A stretch of 5,065 nucleotides of DNA from CAZQQN01 sp964549595 (lineage in GTDB: Bacteria > Bacteroidota > Bacteroidia > CAILMK01 > CAYYUA01), in the NCBI GenBank assembly GCA_964549595.1, contig CAZJWK010000154.1, positions 1 through 5,065 on the forward strand. The letters are read 5' to 3'. A model generated the notes under the pieces. It did not search any database. It saw only the letters and a program-made list of their open reading frames with translations, and was not told the origin of the DNA. The translations under genes and the position numbers were made by a program. How positions within the stretch are numbered: the first letter of the stretch is position 1; each line of letters starts with the position of its first letter. This document shows positions 1 to 5,065 of this stretch, in pieces.

Positions 1-31
1 ATCACCATAATTAAAATGACAATAGGGCCAT

Positions 32-152
32 TTAACCATTAGCAAGCATTAAGCCGCCAAGTTTATTTCAGATCCTAAGCAACAATTATCATACGTTTGT
101 CTACTGTAATTTGGTTATGTTAACTATTGGCCTTTAGCTTTTGACCATTGGC
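32..152 (+). repeat. Three copies of a 12-bp motif TTRACYATTRGC
   Basis: Copies lie at 32-43 (TTAACCATTAGC), 120-131 (TTAACTATTGGC) and 141-152 (TTGACCATTGGC). The last two are 21 bp apart, which is two helical turns. A further ATTGGC core occurs at 193-198. The rest of 1-192 shows no gene, RNA or CRISPR signature. The copies could be binding sites for a regulator or simply chance in low-complexity DNA. Confidence 0.3.
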
Positions 153-192
153 AACAATTTTTATGGTTTTAAAAAAAATGCTTCAAGGATGA

Positions 193-493
193 ATTGGCTT
201 AGGCGATAAGAAGTACCAATACTGTTTCAAAAATGATGATCTGTATATCTTTTATTAAAAGGTGAATTATTGAATTACCAAAAAGGCATAAACGTAGCCG
301 GTCGTGATCTTTACTATTCTTCATTAAAGCTTTTAAGACTTCCGGATGGTGTGGCGCTTATTTCTTGTAACTTTTTTAAAATCGGAACGAAGCTGTACCT
401 ATAGCGTCAGTAAAAGTAACCAACACTCCTGGCCTTGATGATCTAAATAGAGTAAAGCATGGCACGGTTTCAGAATTGTTAGGTTGGCTCTAA
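193..493 (+). pseudogene. Unrecognised gene remnant, C-terminal part, frameshifted
   Basis: Three overlapping open stretches follow one another in different frames. Positions 193-258 read IGLGDKKYQYCFKNDDLYIFY before a stop. Positions 240-404 contain KGELLNYQKGINVAGRDLYY and then LKLLRLPDGVALISCNFF. Positions 380-493 contain NEAVPIASVKVTNTPGLDDL and end in SELLGWL and a TAA. The composition looks like real protein (balanced Gly, Asp, Leu, Val) rather than random AT-rich translation, and each join needs the same -1 change, one near 240-258 and one at the T6A4 run at 372-381. The simplest reading is the decayed end of a gene whose upstream part is lost. A TTG at 270 with AGGTGA just before it could start a short 44-codon product. 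I do not recognise the family, and chance cannot be excluded, especially for the first stretch. Confidence 0.35.
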
Positions 494-591
494 AAGCGAT
501 CTATATATTTTCAAGAAAATTGCGCCTCAAAATAAAGGATGATTTAACCCAAAAAATAAAAGGTCAATTCATAATAAGTTCGTTAATTCAT
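494..591. other. Intergenic spacer downstream of the kinase
   Basis: This AT-rich spacer separates the convergent ends of the left-hand remnant and the hybrid kinase. A short inverted repeat ATTTTC-AA-GAAAAT lies at 507-520, but it is AT-only in its outer stem and lacks a GC-rich stem with a T tract, so no intrinsic terminator is called for either gene. Confidence 0.5.
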
Positions 592-3500
592 TTAGTTTTT
601 TACTTTGTACCACCCATTAAGCTTCTCAACAAGATTTTGGATTGTGATGGGCTTTACTAAGTAATCATCCATGCCTTCCTGTAAGTATCTTTCACAGTCA
701 CTTTTCATTGCATTGGCCGTCATGGCTATAATAAAAGGGATTTGATCTGGTTCCATTTTGGCTTTTATATGTTTGGTAGCTTCTATGCCGTCCATCTCAG
801 GCATTTGAACATCCATTAGCACAAGATCAAAATTTCCCTGAATTACCTTATCCAAAGCTTCCCGACCGTTTTTAGAAAGTTCGGGTTCATAACCGAGTTT
901 GGTTAAATGCTTCATAGCTACCTTTTGGTTCATTTCATTGTCTTCTACCAACAAGATGTTCATTGGCTGGCTTTGGGCCATGGTGCTATCATAGTTCGGT
1001 TCTGTTTCAATGGTCTGTTCCTTATGGGTGCCTTCGTAAAGGTAATTTTCAATTGTACGCCATAAATTATTTGGTTTTATGGGTTTTTTAATTACATCAT
1101 CCGATCCGTCTGTTTGATTATTTGCCATGGAAGGATTATAAGAAAGCTTGACCCAATAATTCTTACCTTTGCTTTGCTTATGATATTGACCTATTAAATC
1201 AGATAATTCCTCTTTTATTGCTGTTTCATCCCAGAAAATAAAGTGATATTTTAGACATTCTTCAATACCAGGCAAGTCGCTATTTGAAGAGATGGTTTTT
1301 TCATTTACGGAAATGGATGCTTTATAAAGGTAATTTTTGATCGCATAGGTTGAAATCGTATTGTTAGATAAAACCAAAGCTCGGAGGTGTGTATTAAAAT
1401 CCGCAATGTGGAGCTCTTGGTCAAAAGACGCAGGGGCCGTAATGGTATTAATGGTAAAGTAAAATTTAGTGCCCTTTTGGTATTCACTTACAAAATCTAT
1501 TTTACCTCCCATTTGCTCAACAAGGTTTTTGCAAATAGCCAATCCAAGGCCTGTACCTCCATATTTCCTGGTTGTTGATGCATCTATCTGTGAAAAATTC
1601 TGAAACAATTTATCAAAATTCTTTTCTTCAATCCCAAGCCCCGTATCCTGAAGCGCAAAATATAGTTGGCAGTTCTGATTTGGGTTAAGTTGCCGGTTTT
1701 CATTTAATTTTACCTCCAGAAAAACTTCGCCTTTTTCTGTAAACTTCAAGGCATTGCTTAGTAAATTGGTAAGAATTTGTTTTAGCCTTGTTTCATCACC
1801 TATTATAGATTCCGGAACGTTGGTTTCCATCCAATAACCAATATCCAATTGTTTATCAGCGGCTTTGGGCGCAAATATCTCGAATACATCTTCAATTACA
1901 AATCTTAGGTTGAAAGGCCGGTTTTCCAACATCATTTTACCCGACTCAATTTTCGAGATGTCGAGGATGTCATTCAGGATTTCCAAAAGGTTTTGACCGC
2001 TTTTCTGAATTGTTTGAATGTAATCTTTTTGCTCTTTGGTAGGCCGGGTATCCATCAACAGGTCAGACATTCCGATAACGGCATTCATGGGCGTACGGAT
2101 TTCATGACTCATGGAAGCCAGGAAATTTGATTTGGCTTTAGTTGCTTCTTCAGCCTCATCCTTAGTTTTTTCCAATTCTTCGTTCATTTGCTTTAAATCC
2201 TCTGTTCTTTTAGAAACTTCTTTTTCAAGCACAAGTTTTTGTTTTTTAACAGACTGTAGCCGCCAGAAGTATATAAATCCTATGAGCCCTATGATGCTAC
2301 CAAACACCGACACATAAAACCAATTTGTTTGCCAGAAAGGAGGAACAATGTTCACTTCGATCGAGATGCCTTCTTCATTCCATACGCCATCATTGTTGGA
2401 AGCTTTAATGCGCAGGGTATAAGATCCTGGATCAAGGTTGGTAAAGGAAATGTGCCTGCGATTGCCCAAATGTACCCAATCGTCATTGAAGCCTTTGAGT
2501 TTATAGGCATATTGATTTTTGGAAGGATCTTGGTAATCGAGGGCGGCAAATTGTAAGGTGAAAACGTTCGATTTAAAAGGAATATCAATGGATTCAATCT
2601 GAGCAATTGGTTTTTCAAGGTCTACTGATTCGCCCATTTTTTTAAAACCGGTTAAAACGATTGGAGGTACGTAATCATTTTTGTGAATCTGAGATGGATA
2701 AAATGAATTCAAACCATTAATGCCTCCGAAAAAAAGCTCACCATCGCTGGCTTTGTAAAATGCCCCCGAATTAAACTCATTAGATTGAAGGCCATCCCCG
2801 GCTTTGTAATTAGTAAATGTTTCGCTTTGCGGATCTAGCCTGGCCAATCCATTGTTGGTACTCAGCCAAAGATGGCCTTGCTTGTCTTGCAGGATGCCGT
2901 ATACTACATTATTGGGTAAACCTTGATCTTCTGTATAATGCTTATAATGATCGGGGTTGTTCTGGCTGTCAAGGTGTATTTTACTAACACCTCCGCCACT
3001 GGTTCCCATCCATACCGTATGCTTATTGGTTTGTATAAATGAATTTATCTTTAGATTTAGTAGCCCTGTAGAGTCCCCGGTTAAATTGTTGTATTTTGTA
3101 TATTGATGGGTGATGGGATCAAAAATTATATAACCATCTTTTGTGGCAATCCATATTCGGTCCCACTCGTCTTTCATCAGGTACCGTATGTTTCTGGATG
3201 CCCGGTTGCTTAATTGATCCAGGAATAATTTAAAATTGCCGGTTTCCGGATTAAAACGGTTAAGGCCAAAACCTGAAGCAAGCCAAAGAAATCCTTTAGG
3301 TCCTTCCTGAATGTCAAAAACGAATTTGGTGGTTTTGGAGTGCGCTTCTTGATTACGGTCGTAGTTTATGAAGTTATTGGTTCTCTGTTTGTAGCGATAC
3401 AAACCTCCACCCTCGCTACCAACCCATAAACGCTTTTTGCGATCCTCGTATAAAGAATAGATATTTTTATTGTAATGCTTTTTTGAGTCCTTTATAAACG

Positions 3501-4728
3501 GCAATGAAGTGACTTGGTCCGTTTCGGGATTGTATTTATCAAGGCCGGAATAAGAACCAATCCAAAAGTTGCCTTGATTGTCTTCCAGGATGGCTCGGGT
3601 GCTTTTGTTGAGGTACCCGTTTTTTTCAGTTGGAATGTTTGCGTAATATTTGAATTTCTTATCAAGCGAAAACCAATTAAGCCCTTTCCCTTTGGTTCCA
3701 AGCCAAAAAATGCCTGATTTGTCTTTGTAAATCTTATTGATTGCATTTGAGCTAATGGAAGTGGATTTACCGGGTTTGTTCTTATAGGAGGTAAAATTTT
3801 CGGTTTTTGTATTTAAATGGATCAATCCTCTGTTTAAAGTAGCTACCCAAATATGGCGGGAAGATTGGATGTAAATACTATTGACATCGGTTCTTCCGGA
3901 ACTTTGGGGTGGTTTAAAGTAAGAGCGAATGCCATTTGATTCGTTTTTTAGTTTGATTTGATACATCCCATCTTCCGAAGCTGCGAAGAGCACACTATCA
4001 CTCATGAAGTTTAATTCTGTAATGTCATCTTCCGGTAATTTTTTTGACCCATTTGTTTTGGGGGAAAAATGATCGATCAATTTACCGTCTGAAGGGTTGA
4101 AAGCAATAATGCCAGTGTTGTTACTTGCGACCCATAAGTAGCCATTGGGGCCATTAACGATGTCATTAACCAGCGCATTTAAGTGATCCTTATTTCTTGT
4201 TAATTCATTAATGATATTGCTTCGCTTATATTTTTTACTTTCGGGGTTAAGTTTGTAGATCAAGCCATTCTGACTTCCAACCCACAGGTAGCCTTTATCA
4301 TCTTCACTTATGGCTGTTACTAGTTGATTGTGAATGTTATTATCCGCTTTGGGCAAGGGATAATTTTTAAAATTGCCGGTCGCTTTATTGTAACAGGACA
4401 GTCCCCCATTTTGAAGTCCAATCCAAATACGGTTTTTTGAATCCTCAAATAAGGTTTTTATGGCATTGCTGGGCAATGAGGTGCTATCACCGTGTTTATT
4501 CCTGTAATGAATGAATTCATAACCATTGTATTTGTTGAGCCCGTCTAAAGTTCCAAACCACATAAAACCAGCTTCATCCTGTAAAATAGCTGTTACTGAA
4601 CTCTGGGAAAGCCCTTCTTTTATGGAAATGGTATTGAAGCTAATGTTCTTGATTTCTCCAGTAGCTTTAAGCAAGTAAGGCAAAAAGAATAATAAAATTA
4701 CCATGAATCTTATACTACCACTAGCCAT
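592..4728 (-). CDS. Hybrid sensor histidine kinase: two-propeller sensor, Y_Y_Y, HisKA-HATPase, pseudo-receiver, receiver
   Basis: This is an inner-membrane hybrid histidine kinase with a large periplasmic sensor. Residue numbers here and below count the in-frame TTG at 4750-4752 as 1, so the chosen ATG is residue 9. Order of parts: signal peptide or anchor (hydrophobic 16-28), 14 propeller repeats (46-686), Y_Y_Y domain (about 731-803), transmembrane helix (811-830), coiled coil (831-875), HisKA with SHEIRTPMN and His883, HATPase_c with N, G1, F and G2 boxes (about 985-1102), a degenerate receiver (1122-1240) and a canonical receiver (1264-1380). The ATG is preferred because AAGG lies 9 bases upstream and it gives a short signal-peptide n-region; the TTG adds eight residues and has no visible ribosome-binding site. 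All key kinase residues are present, with no frameshift. The protein ends six residues after the receiver, without the AraC-type HTH of classical HTCS proteins and without HPt. Ligand and target are unknown. Family assignment is very secure; start choice is moderate. Confidence 0.97.
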   Translation of the reverse strand: MASGSIRFMVILLFFLPYLLKATGEIKNISFNTISIKEGLSQSSVTAILQDEAGFMWFGTLDGLNKYNGYEFIHYRNKHGDSTSLPSNAIKTLFEDSKNRIWIGLQNGGLSCYNKATGNFKNYPLPKADNNIHNQLVTAISEDDKGYLWVGSQNGLIYKLNPESKKYKRSNIINELTRNKDHLNALVNDIVNGPNGYLWVASNNTGIIAFNPSDGKLIDHFSPKTNGSKKLPEDDITELNFMSDSVLFAASEDGMYQIKLKNESNGIRSYFKPPQSSGRTDVNSIYIQSSRHIWVATLNRGLIHLNTKTENFTSYKNKPGKSTSISSNAINKIYKDKSGIFWLGTKGKGLNWFSLDKKFKYYANIPTEKNGYLNKSTRAILEDNQGNFWIGSYSGLDKYNPETDQVTSLPFIKDSKKHYNKNIYSLYEDRKKRLWVGSEGGGLYRYKQRTNNFINYDRNQEAHSKTTKFVFDIQEGPKGFLWLASGFGLNRFNPETGNFKLFLDQLSNRASRNIRYLMKDEWDRIWIATKDGYIIFDPITHQYTKYNNLTGDSTGLLNLKINSFIQTNKHTVWMGTSGGGVSKIHLDSQNNPDHYKHYTEDQGLPNNVVYGILQDKQGHLWLSTNNGLARLDPQSETFTNYKAGDGLQSNEFNSGAFYKASDGELFFGGINGLNSFYPSQIHKNDYVPPIVLTGFKKMGESVDLEKPIAQIESIDIPFKSNVFTLQFAALDYQDPSKNQYAYKLKGFNDDWVHLGNRRHISFTNLDPGSYTLRIKASNNDGVWNEEGISIEVNIVPPFWQTNWFYVSVFGSIIGLIGFIYFWRLQSVKKQKLVLEKEVSKRTEDLKQMNEELEKTKDEAEEATKAKSNFLASMSHEIRTPMNAVIGMSDLLMDTRPTKEQKDYIQTIQKSGQNLLEILNDILDISKIESGKMMLENRPFNLRFVIEDVFEIFAPKAADKQLDIGYWMETNVPESIIGDETRLKQILTNLLSNALKFTEKGEVFLEVKLNENRQLNPNQNCQLYFALQDTGLGIEEKNFDKLFQNFSQIDASTTRKYGGTGLGLAICKNLVEQMGGKIDFVSEYQKGTKFYFTINTITAPASFDQELHIADFNTHLRALVLSNNTISTYAIKNYLYKASISVNEKTISSNSDLPGIEECLKYHFIFWDETAIKEELSDLIGQYHKQSKGKNYWVKLSYNPSMANNQTDGSDDVIKKPIKPNNLWRTIENYLYEGTHKEQTIETEPNYDSTMAQSQPMNILLVEDNEMNQKVAMKHLTKLGYEPELSKNGREALDKVIQGNFDLVLMDVQMPEMDGIEATKHIKAKMEPDQIPFIIAMTANAMKSDCERYLQEGMDDYLVKPITIQNLVEKLNGWYKVKN
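613..963 (-). other. C-terminal canonical receiver domain
   Basis: Residues 1264-1380 form a full CheY-like receiver: NILLVEDNEMN with the acidic pair E1270/D1271, phosphoacceptor D1314 in LVLMDVQMPEMDG, switch residue T1345 in AMTANAM, and K1367 in LVKP. The MNQKV, MPEMDG and TANAM signatures are those of receivers attached to hybrid kinases. It should take phosphate from His883 and pass it to an HPt protein, or act as a phosphate sink; neither HPt nor output domain follows. Confidence 0.96.
1033..1389 (-). other. Degenerate receiver (pseudo-receiver) domain
   Basis: Residues 1122-1240 sit where many hybrid kinases have a first receiver. The opening strand reads LRALVLSNN where an active receiver has L-x-V-L-V-V-D-D-N, so the acidic pair that binds magnesium is replaced by S1129 and N1130. 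D1175 in FIFWDE lies about where the phosphoacceptor Asp would be, S1204 about where the Ser/Thr switch residue would be, and the KP dipeptide is kept at 1223-1224. Without the acidic pair, normal phosphotransfer is unlikely; a structural or inhibitory role is inferred. The alignment was made by eye. Confidence 0.7.
1447..2136 (-). other. Kinase core: HisKA dimerisation domain and HATPase_c ATP-binding domain
   Basis: Residues 873-940 form the HisKA helical hairpin with the phosphoacceptor His883 in an SHEIRTPMN H-box. Residues about 985-1102 form the ATPase domain. Its N-box has N996 and N1000 (TNLLSNALKFT), its G1 box is DTGLGI (1036-1041), its F-box is LFQNFSQID, and its G2 box is GGTGLGLAI (1065-1073). 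All residues needed for ATP binding and autophosphorylation are seen, so this half is predicted to be active. It is followed by receiver domains, as in BarA/ArcB-like hybrid kinases. Confidence 0.96.
2263..2562 (-). other. Y_Y_Y domain and single transmembrane helix
   Basis: Residues 731-803 match the Y_Y_Y domain that follows regulator propellers: the core Y-x-Y-K-L-x-G-F-x-x-x-W (748-759), a conserved N-L-x-P-G-x-Y-T-L turn (772-780), and a final strand ending I-x-V-x-P-P-F-W (800-807). The hydrophobic segment at 811-830 is the membrane helix, and charged residues (R831, K836, K837, K839) mark its cytoplasmic side. A Lys/Glu-rich coiled coil to about 875 links it to the kinase. The domain is thought to pass movement from the propellers to the helix. 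Confidence 0.9.
2695..4617 (-). other. Sensor region: 14 Reg_prop-type repeats forming two beta-propellers
   Basis: Residues 46-686 contain 14 repeats spaced about 45-50 residues apart. The typical core is a short hydrophobic strand, an acidic or Gly turn, then W-[hydrophobic]-G/A-[ST], a Gly turn and a closing strand with Y/F-N-P. Cores sit near residues 65, 110, 157, 207, 256, 302, 350, 397, 443, 490, 534, 581, 629 and 675. Fourteen fits two seven-bladed propellers, the arrangement known from Bacteroidetes HTCS sensors that bind glycan fragments. The fifth repeat (about 246-268) lacks the Trp and reads VLFAASEDG, so it is the most diverged blade; the 14th has FF instead of W. The ligand cannot be read from the sequence. 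This region follows the signal peptide and precedes the membrane helix, so it should be periplasmic. Confidence 0.92.
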
Positions 4729-4731
4729 CAA

Positions 4732-4744
4732 AACAAGCCTTGTT
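4732..4744. repeat. 13-bp palindrome AACAAGCCTTGTT covering the kinase ribosome-binding site
   Basis: Perfect 6-base arms flank a central C at 4738. The palindrome contains the AAGG ribosome-binding site of the kinase on the - strand. With one central base it cannot form a stable small hairpin; it could be a protein-binding site or chance. It has the same 6+1+6 geometry as the palindrome centred on 4809, but a different sequence. Confidence 0.3.
4738..4741 (-). promoter_or_regulatory. Ribosome-binding site AAGG for the hybrid kinase
   Basis: On the - strand AAGG precedes the ATG at 4726-4728 by nine bases. This decides the start in favour of that ATG over the TTG at 4752, which has only an AT-rich leader. 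Bacteroidota often translate without a strong Shine-Dalgarno sequence, so the support is moderate. Confidence 0.45.
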
Positions 4745-4793
4745 AATTTCAAATTAAAGTTAAAAGATTTTGACCAAATCAGGAAATTGCAAC

Positions 4794-4801
4794 CAAAGTT
4801 A
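4794..4801 (-). promoter_or_regulatory. Candidate Bacteroidota -7 promoter box (TAACTTTG) for the hybrid kinase
   Basis: Read on the - strand, TAACTTTG fits the Bacteroidota sigma-A -7 consensus TAnnTTTG exactly. It lies 65 bases before the chosen ATG and 41 before the alternative TTG, giving a plausible leader. No clear -33 TTG was found at 19-21 bases upstream; a C-rich run and the palindrome at 4803-4815 lie there instead. An 8-base match with four fixed T positions can occur by chance in AT-rich DNA. Confidence 0.4.
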
Positions 4802-4802
4802 G

Positions 4803-4815
4803 CCCTTTGAAAGGG
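4803..4815. repeat. 13-bp palindrome CCCTTTGAAAGGG beside the candidate promoter
   Basis: Two perfect 6-base arms flank a single central base at 4809. The loop is too small for an RNA hairpin, so a protein-binding site or the end of an insertion sequence is more likely than a terminator. It lies directly upstream of the candidate -7 box of the kinase and about 32 bases before the transposase-like reading frame on the other strand. Confidence 0.4.
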
Positions 4816-4846
4816 GGGTAAGATTTAAGGTGCTTCTCACACATGC

Positions 4847-5041
4847 GTGTCTAAGCTATTAAATTTGGGTTTAAAAAGAAGTTATGTTCACGAGTTTACG
4901 CTACCACGGGTTTGGTTTAAGGACCAAGAGTATTTAAAGTCTGAATATGAGAAAGGATGTGTTATTTTTCATATCCATACTAAGCCTTCCAACTTGTTTT
5001 GTAGTGTATGTCACTGCTGTCCAAAACTAGCTGATAATTGA
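4847..5041 (+). pseudogene. ISL3-family transposase, N-terminal fragment (probable remnant)
   Basis: A 64-codon frame opening with GTG resembles the start of ISL3-family transposases: a short leader, then Y-x-K-S-E-Y-x-x-G-x-V-I-F-H-I at about 29-43, followed by a zinc-finger-like C52-S-V-C55 that matches the CSxCG knuckle of the zf-ISL3 domain. In intact members (about 400 residues) the pattern continues with a basic strand and more cysteines. Here the frame stops at 5039-5041 just after the Cys pair, and no other frame clearly resumes in the last 24 bases, so it is truncated or frameshifted. A weak AAGGTG lies at 4826-4831. It diverges from the hybrid kinase. The resemblance is from memory of the family, not from a search; it could also be a small unrelated zinc-ribbon protein. 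Confidence 0.5.
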
Positions 5042-5065
5042 CTTAAAACTGCCTTTTTGCGCTCA

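Larger units (their letters stand above)
4801..5065 (+). mobile_element. Possible left end of an ISL3-type insertion sequence, running off the window
   Basis: The bases from 4801, AGCCCTTTGAAAGG, resemble the GGCTCTT-like termini of ISL3-family elements and lie about 45 bases before the transposase-like frame, a usual distance for an inverted repeat. The right end and the 8-bp target duplication are not in the window, so the element boundary is inferred only. If correct, it inserted immediately upstream of the kinase promoter region. Confidence 0.25.

Noticed and set aside
372..381. T6A4 run as a programmed -1 frameshift site in the left-hand remnant
   Set aside because: In the reading frame it does not fit the X-XXY-YYZ slippery heptamer, and the upstream frame has no proper gene start, so an indel in a pseudogene is simpler.
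507..520. ATTTTC-AA-GAAAAT inverted repeat as a terminator
   Set aside because: The stem is weak and AT-rich, the loop is too small, and no T tract follows in either direction.
1..591. RNA gene, CRISPR array or attachment site in the left flank
   Set aside because: No tRNA-like cloverleaf, no regularly spaced identical repeats and no recognisable integration site were seen by eye.
2329..2618. Open frames of about 75-88 codons on both strands inside the kinase gene
   Set aside because: They overlap the well-supported kinase frame, have no domain signatures and no independent ribosome-binding site; they are out-of-frame or antisense readings of the Y_Y_Y and propeller coding sequence.
3492..3746. 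Open frames on both strands within the propeller coding region
   Set aside because: They are shadow readings of repeats 7-9 of the sensor, and the kinase frame through here is continuous and conserved in motif.
4860..4867. TAAATTTG, a + strand match to the Bacteroidota -7 box
   Set aside because: It lies inside the transposase-like frame with no gene start at a suitable distance downstream and no -33 element; chance in AT-rich DNA.

Overview
The window looks like chromosomal DNA of a Bacteroidota (Bacteroidetes) bacterium. It is AT-rich. Its one large gene has an architecture typical of that phylum: a two-component-regulator beta-propeller sensor, a Y_Y_Y domain, a histidine kinase and receiver domains. 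A TAnnTTTG-type -7 promoter element lies upstream of it. The species cannot be fixed from the sequence; a marine or soil Cytophagales- or Flavobacteriia-like organism is a guess.

Layout, left to right: (i) 1-192 holds no gene, but carries three copies of a 12-bp motif, TTRACYATTRGC. (ii) 193-493 on the + strand holds short coding-looking stretches in successive frames, best read as the decayed C-terminal end of an unrecognised gene. (iii) 494-591 is a spacer with no convincing terminator. (iv) 592-4728 on the - strand is a complete hybrid sensor histidine kinase of about 1,380 residues, filling about 82% of the window. (v) 4729-4846 is its upstream region, with an AAGG ribosome-binding site, a candidate -7 box and two 13-bp palindromes. 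(vi) 4847-5041 on the + strand resembles the N-terminus of an ISL3-family transposase, cut short by a stop codon and close to the window edge.

The kinase should sense a periplasmic ligand through two seven-bladed propellers, pass the signal through the Y_Y_Y domain and a single membrane helix, and autophosphorylate on His883. Phosphate would then go to Asp1314 of the C-terminal receiver. A second receiver-like region between the kinase core and that receiver has lost its acidic pocket. There is no AraC-type DNA-binding domain and no HPt domain, so this is not a classical one-protein HTCS regulator; its output partner must be encoded elsewhere. No partner, transporter or polysaccharide-utilisation gene is visible, and both flanks look like gene debris, so the kinase appears to be an orphan here.

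No clearly new system was found. The points most worth a second look are the pseudo-receiver, the missing output domain, the possible insertion-sequence end abutting the kinase promoter, and the identity of the left-hand gene remnant.
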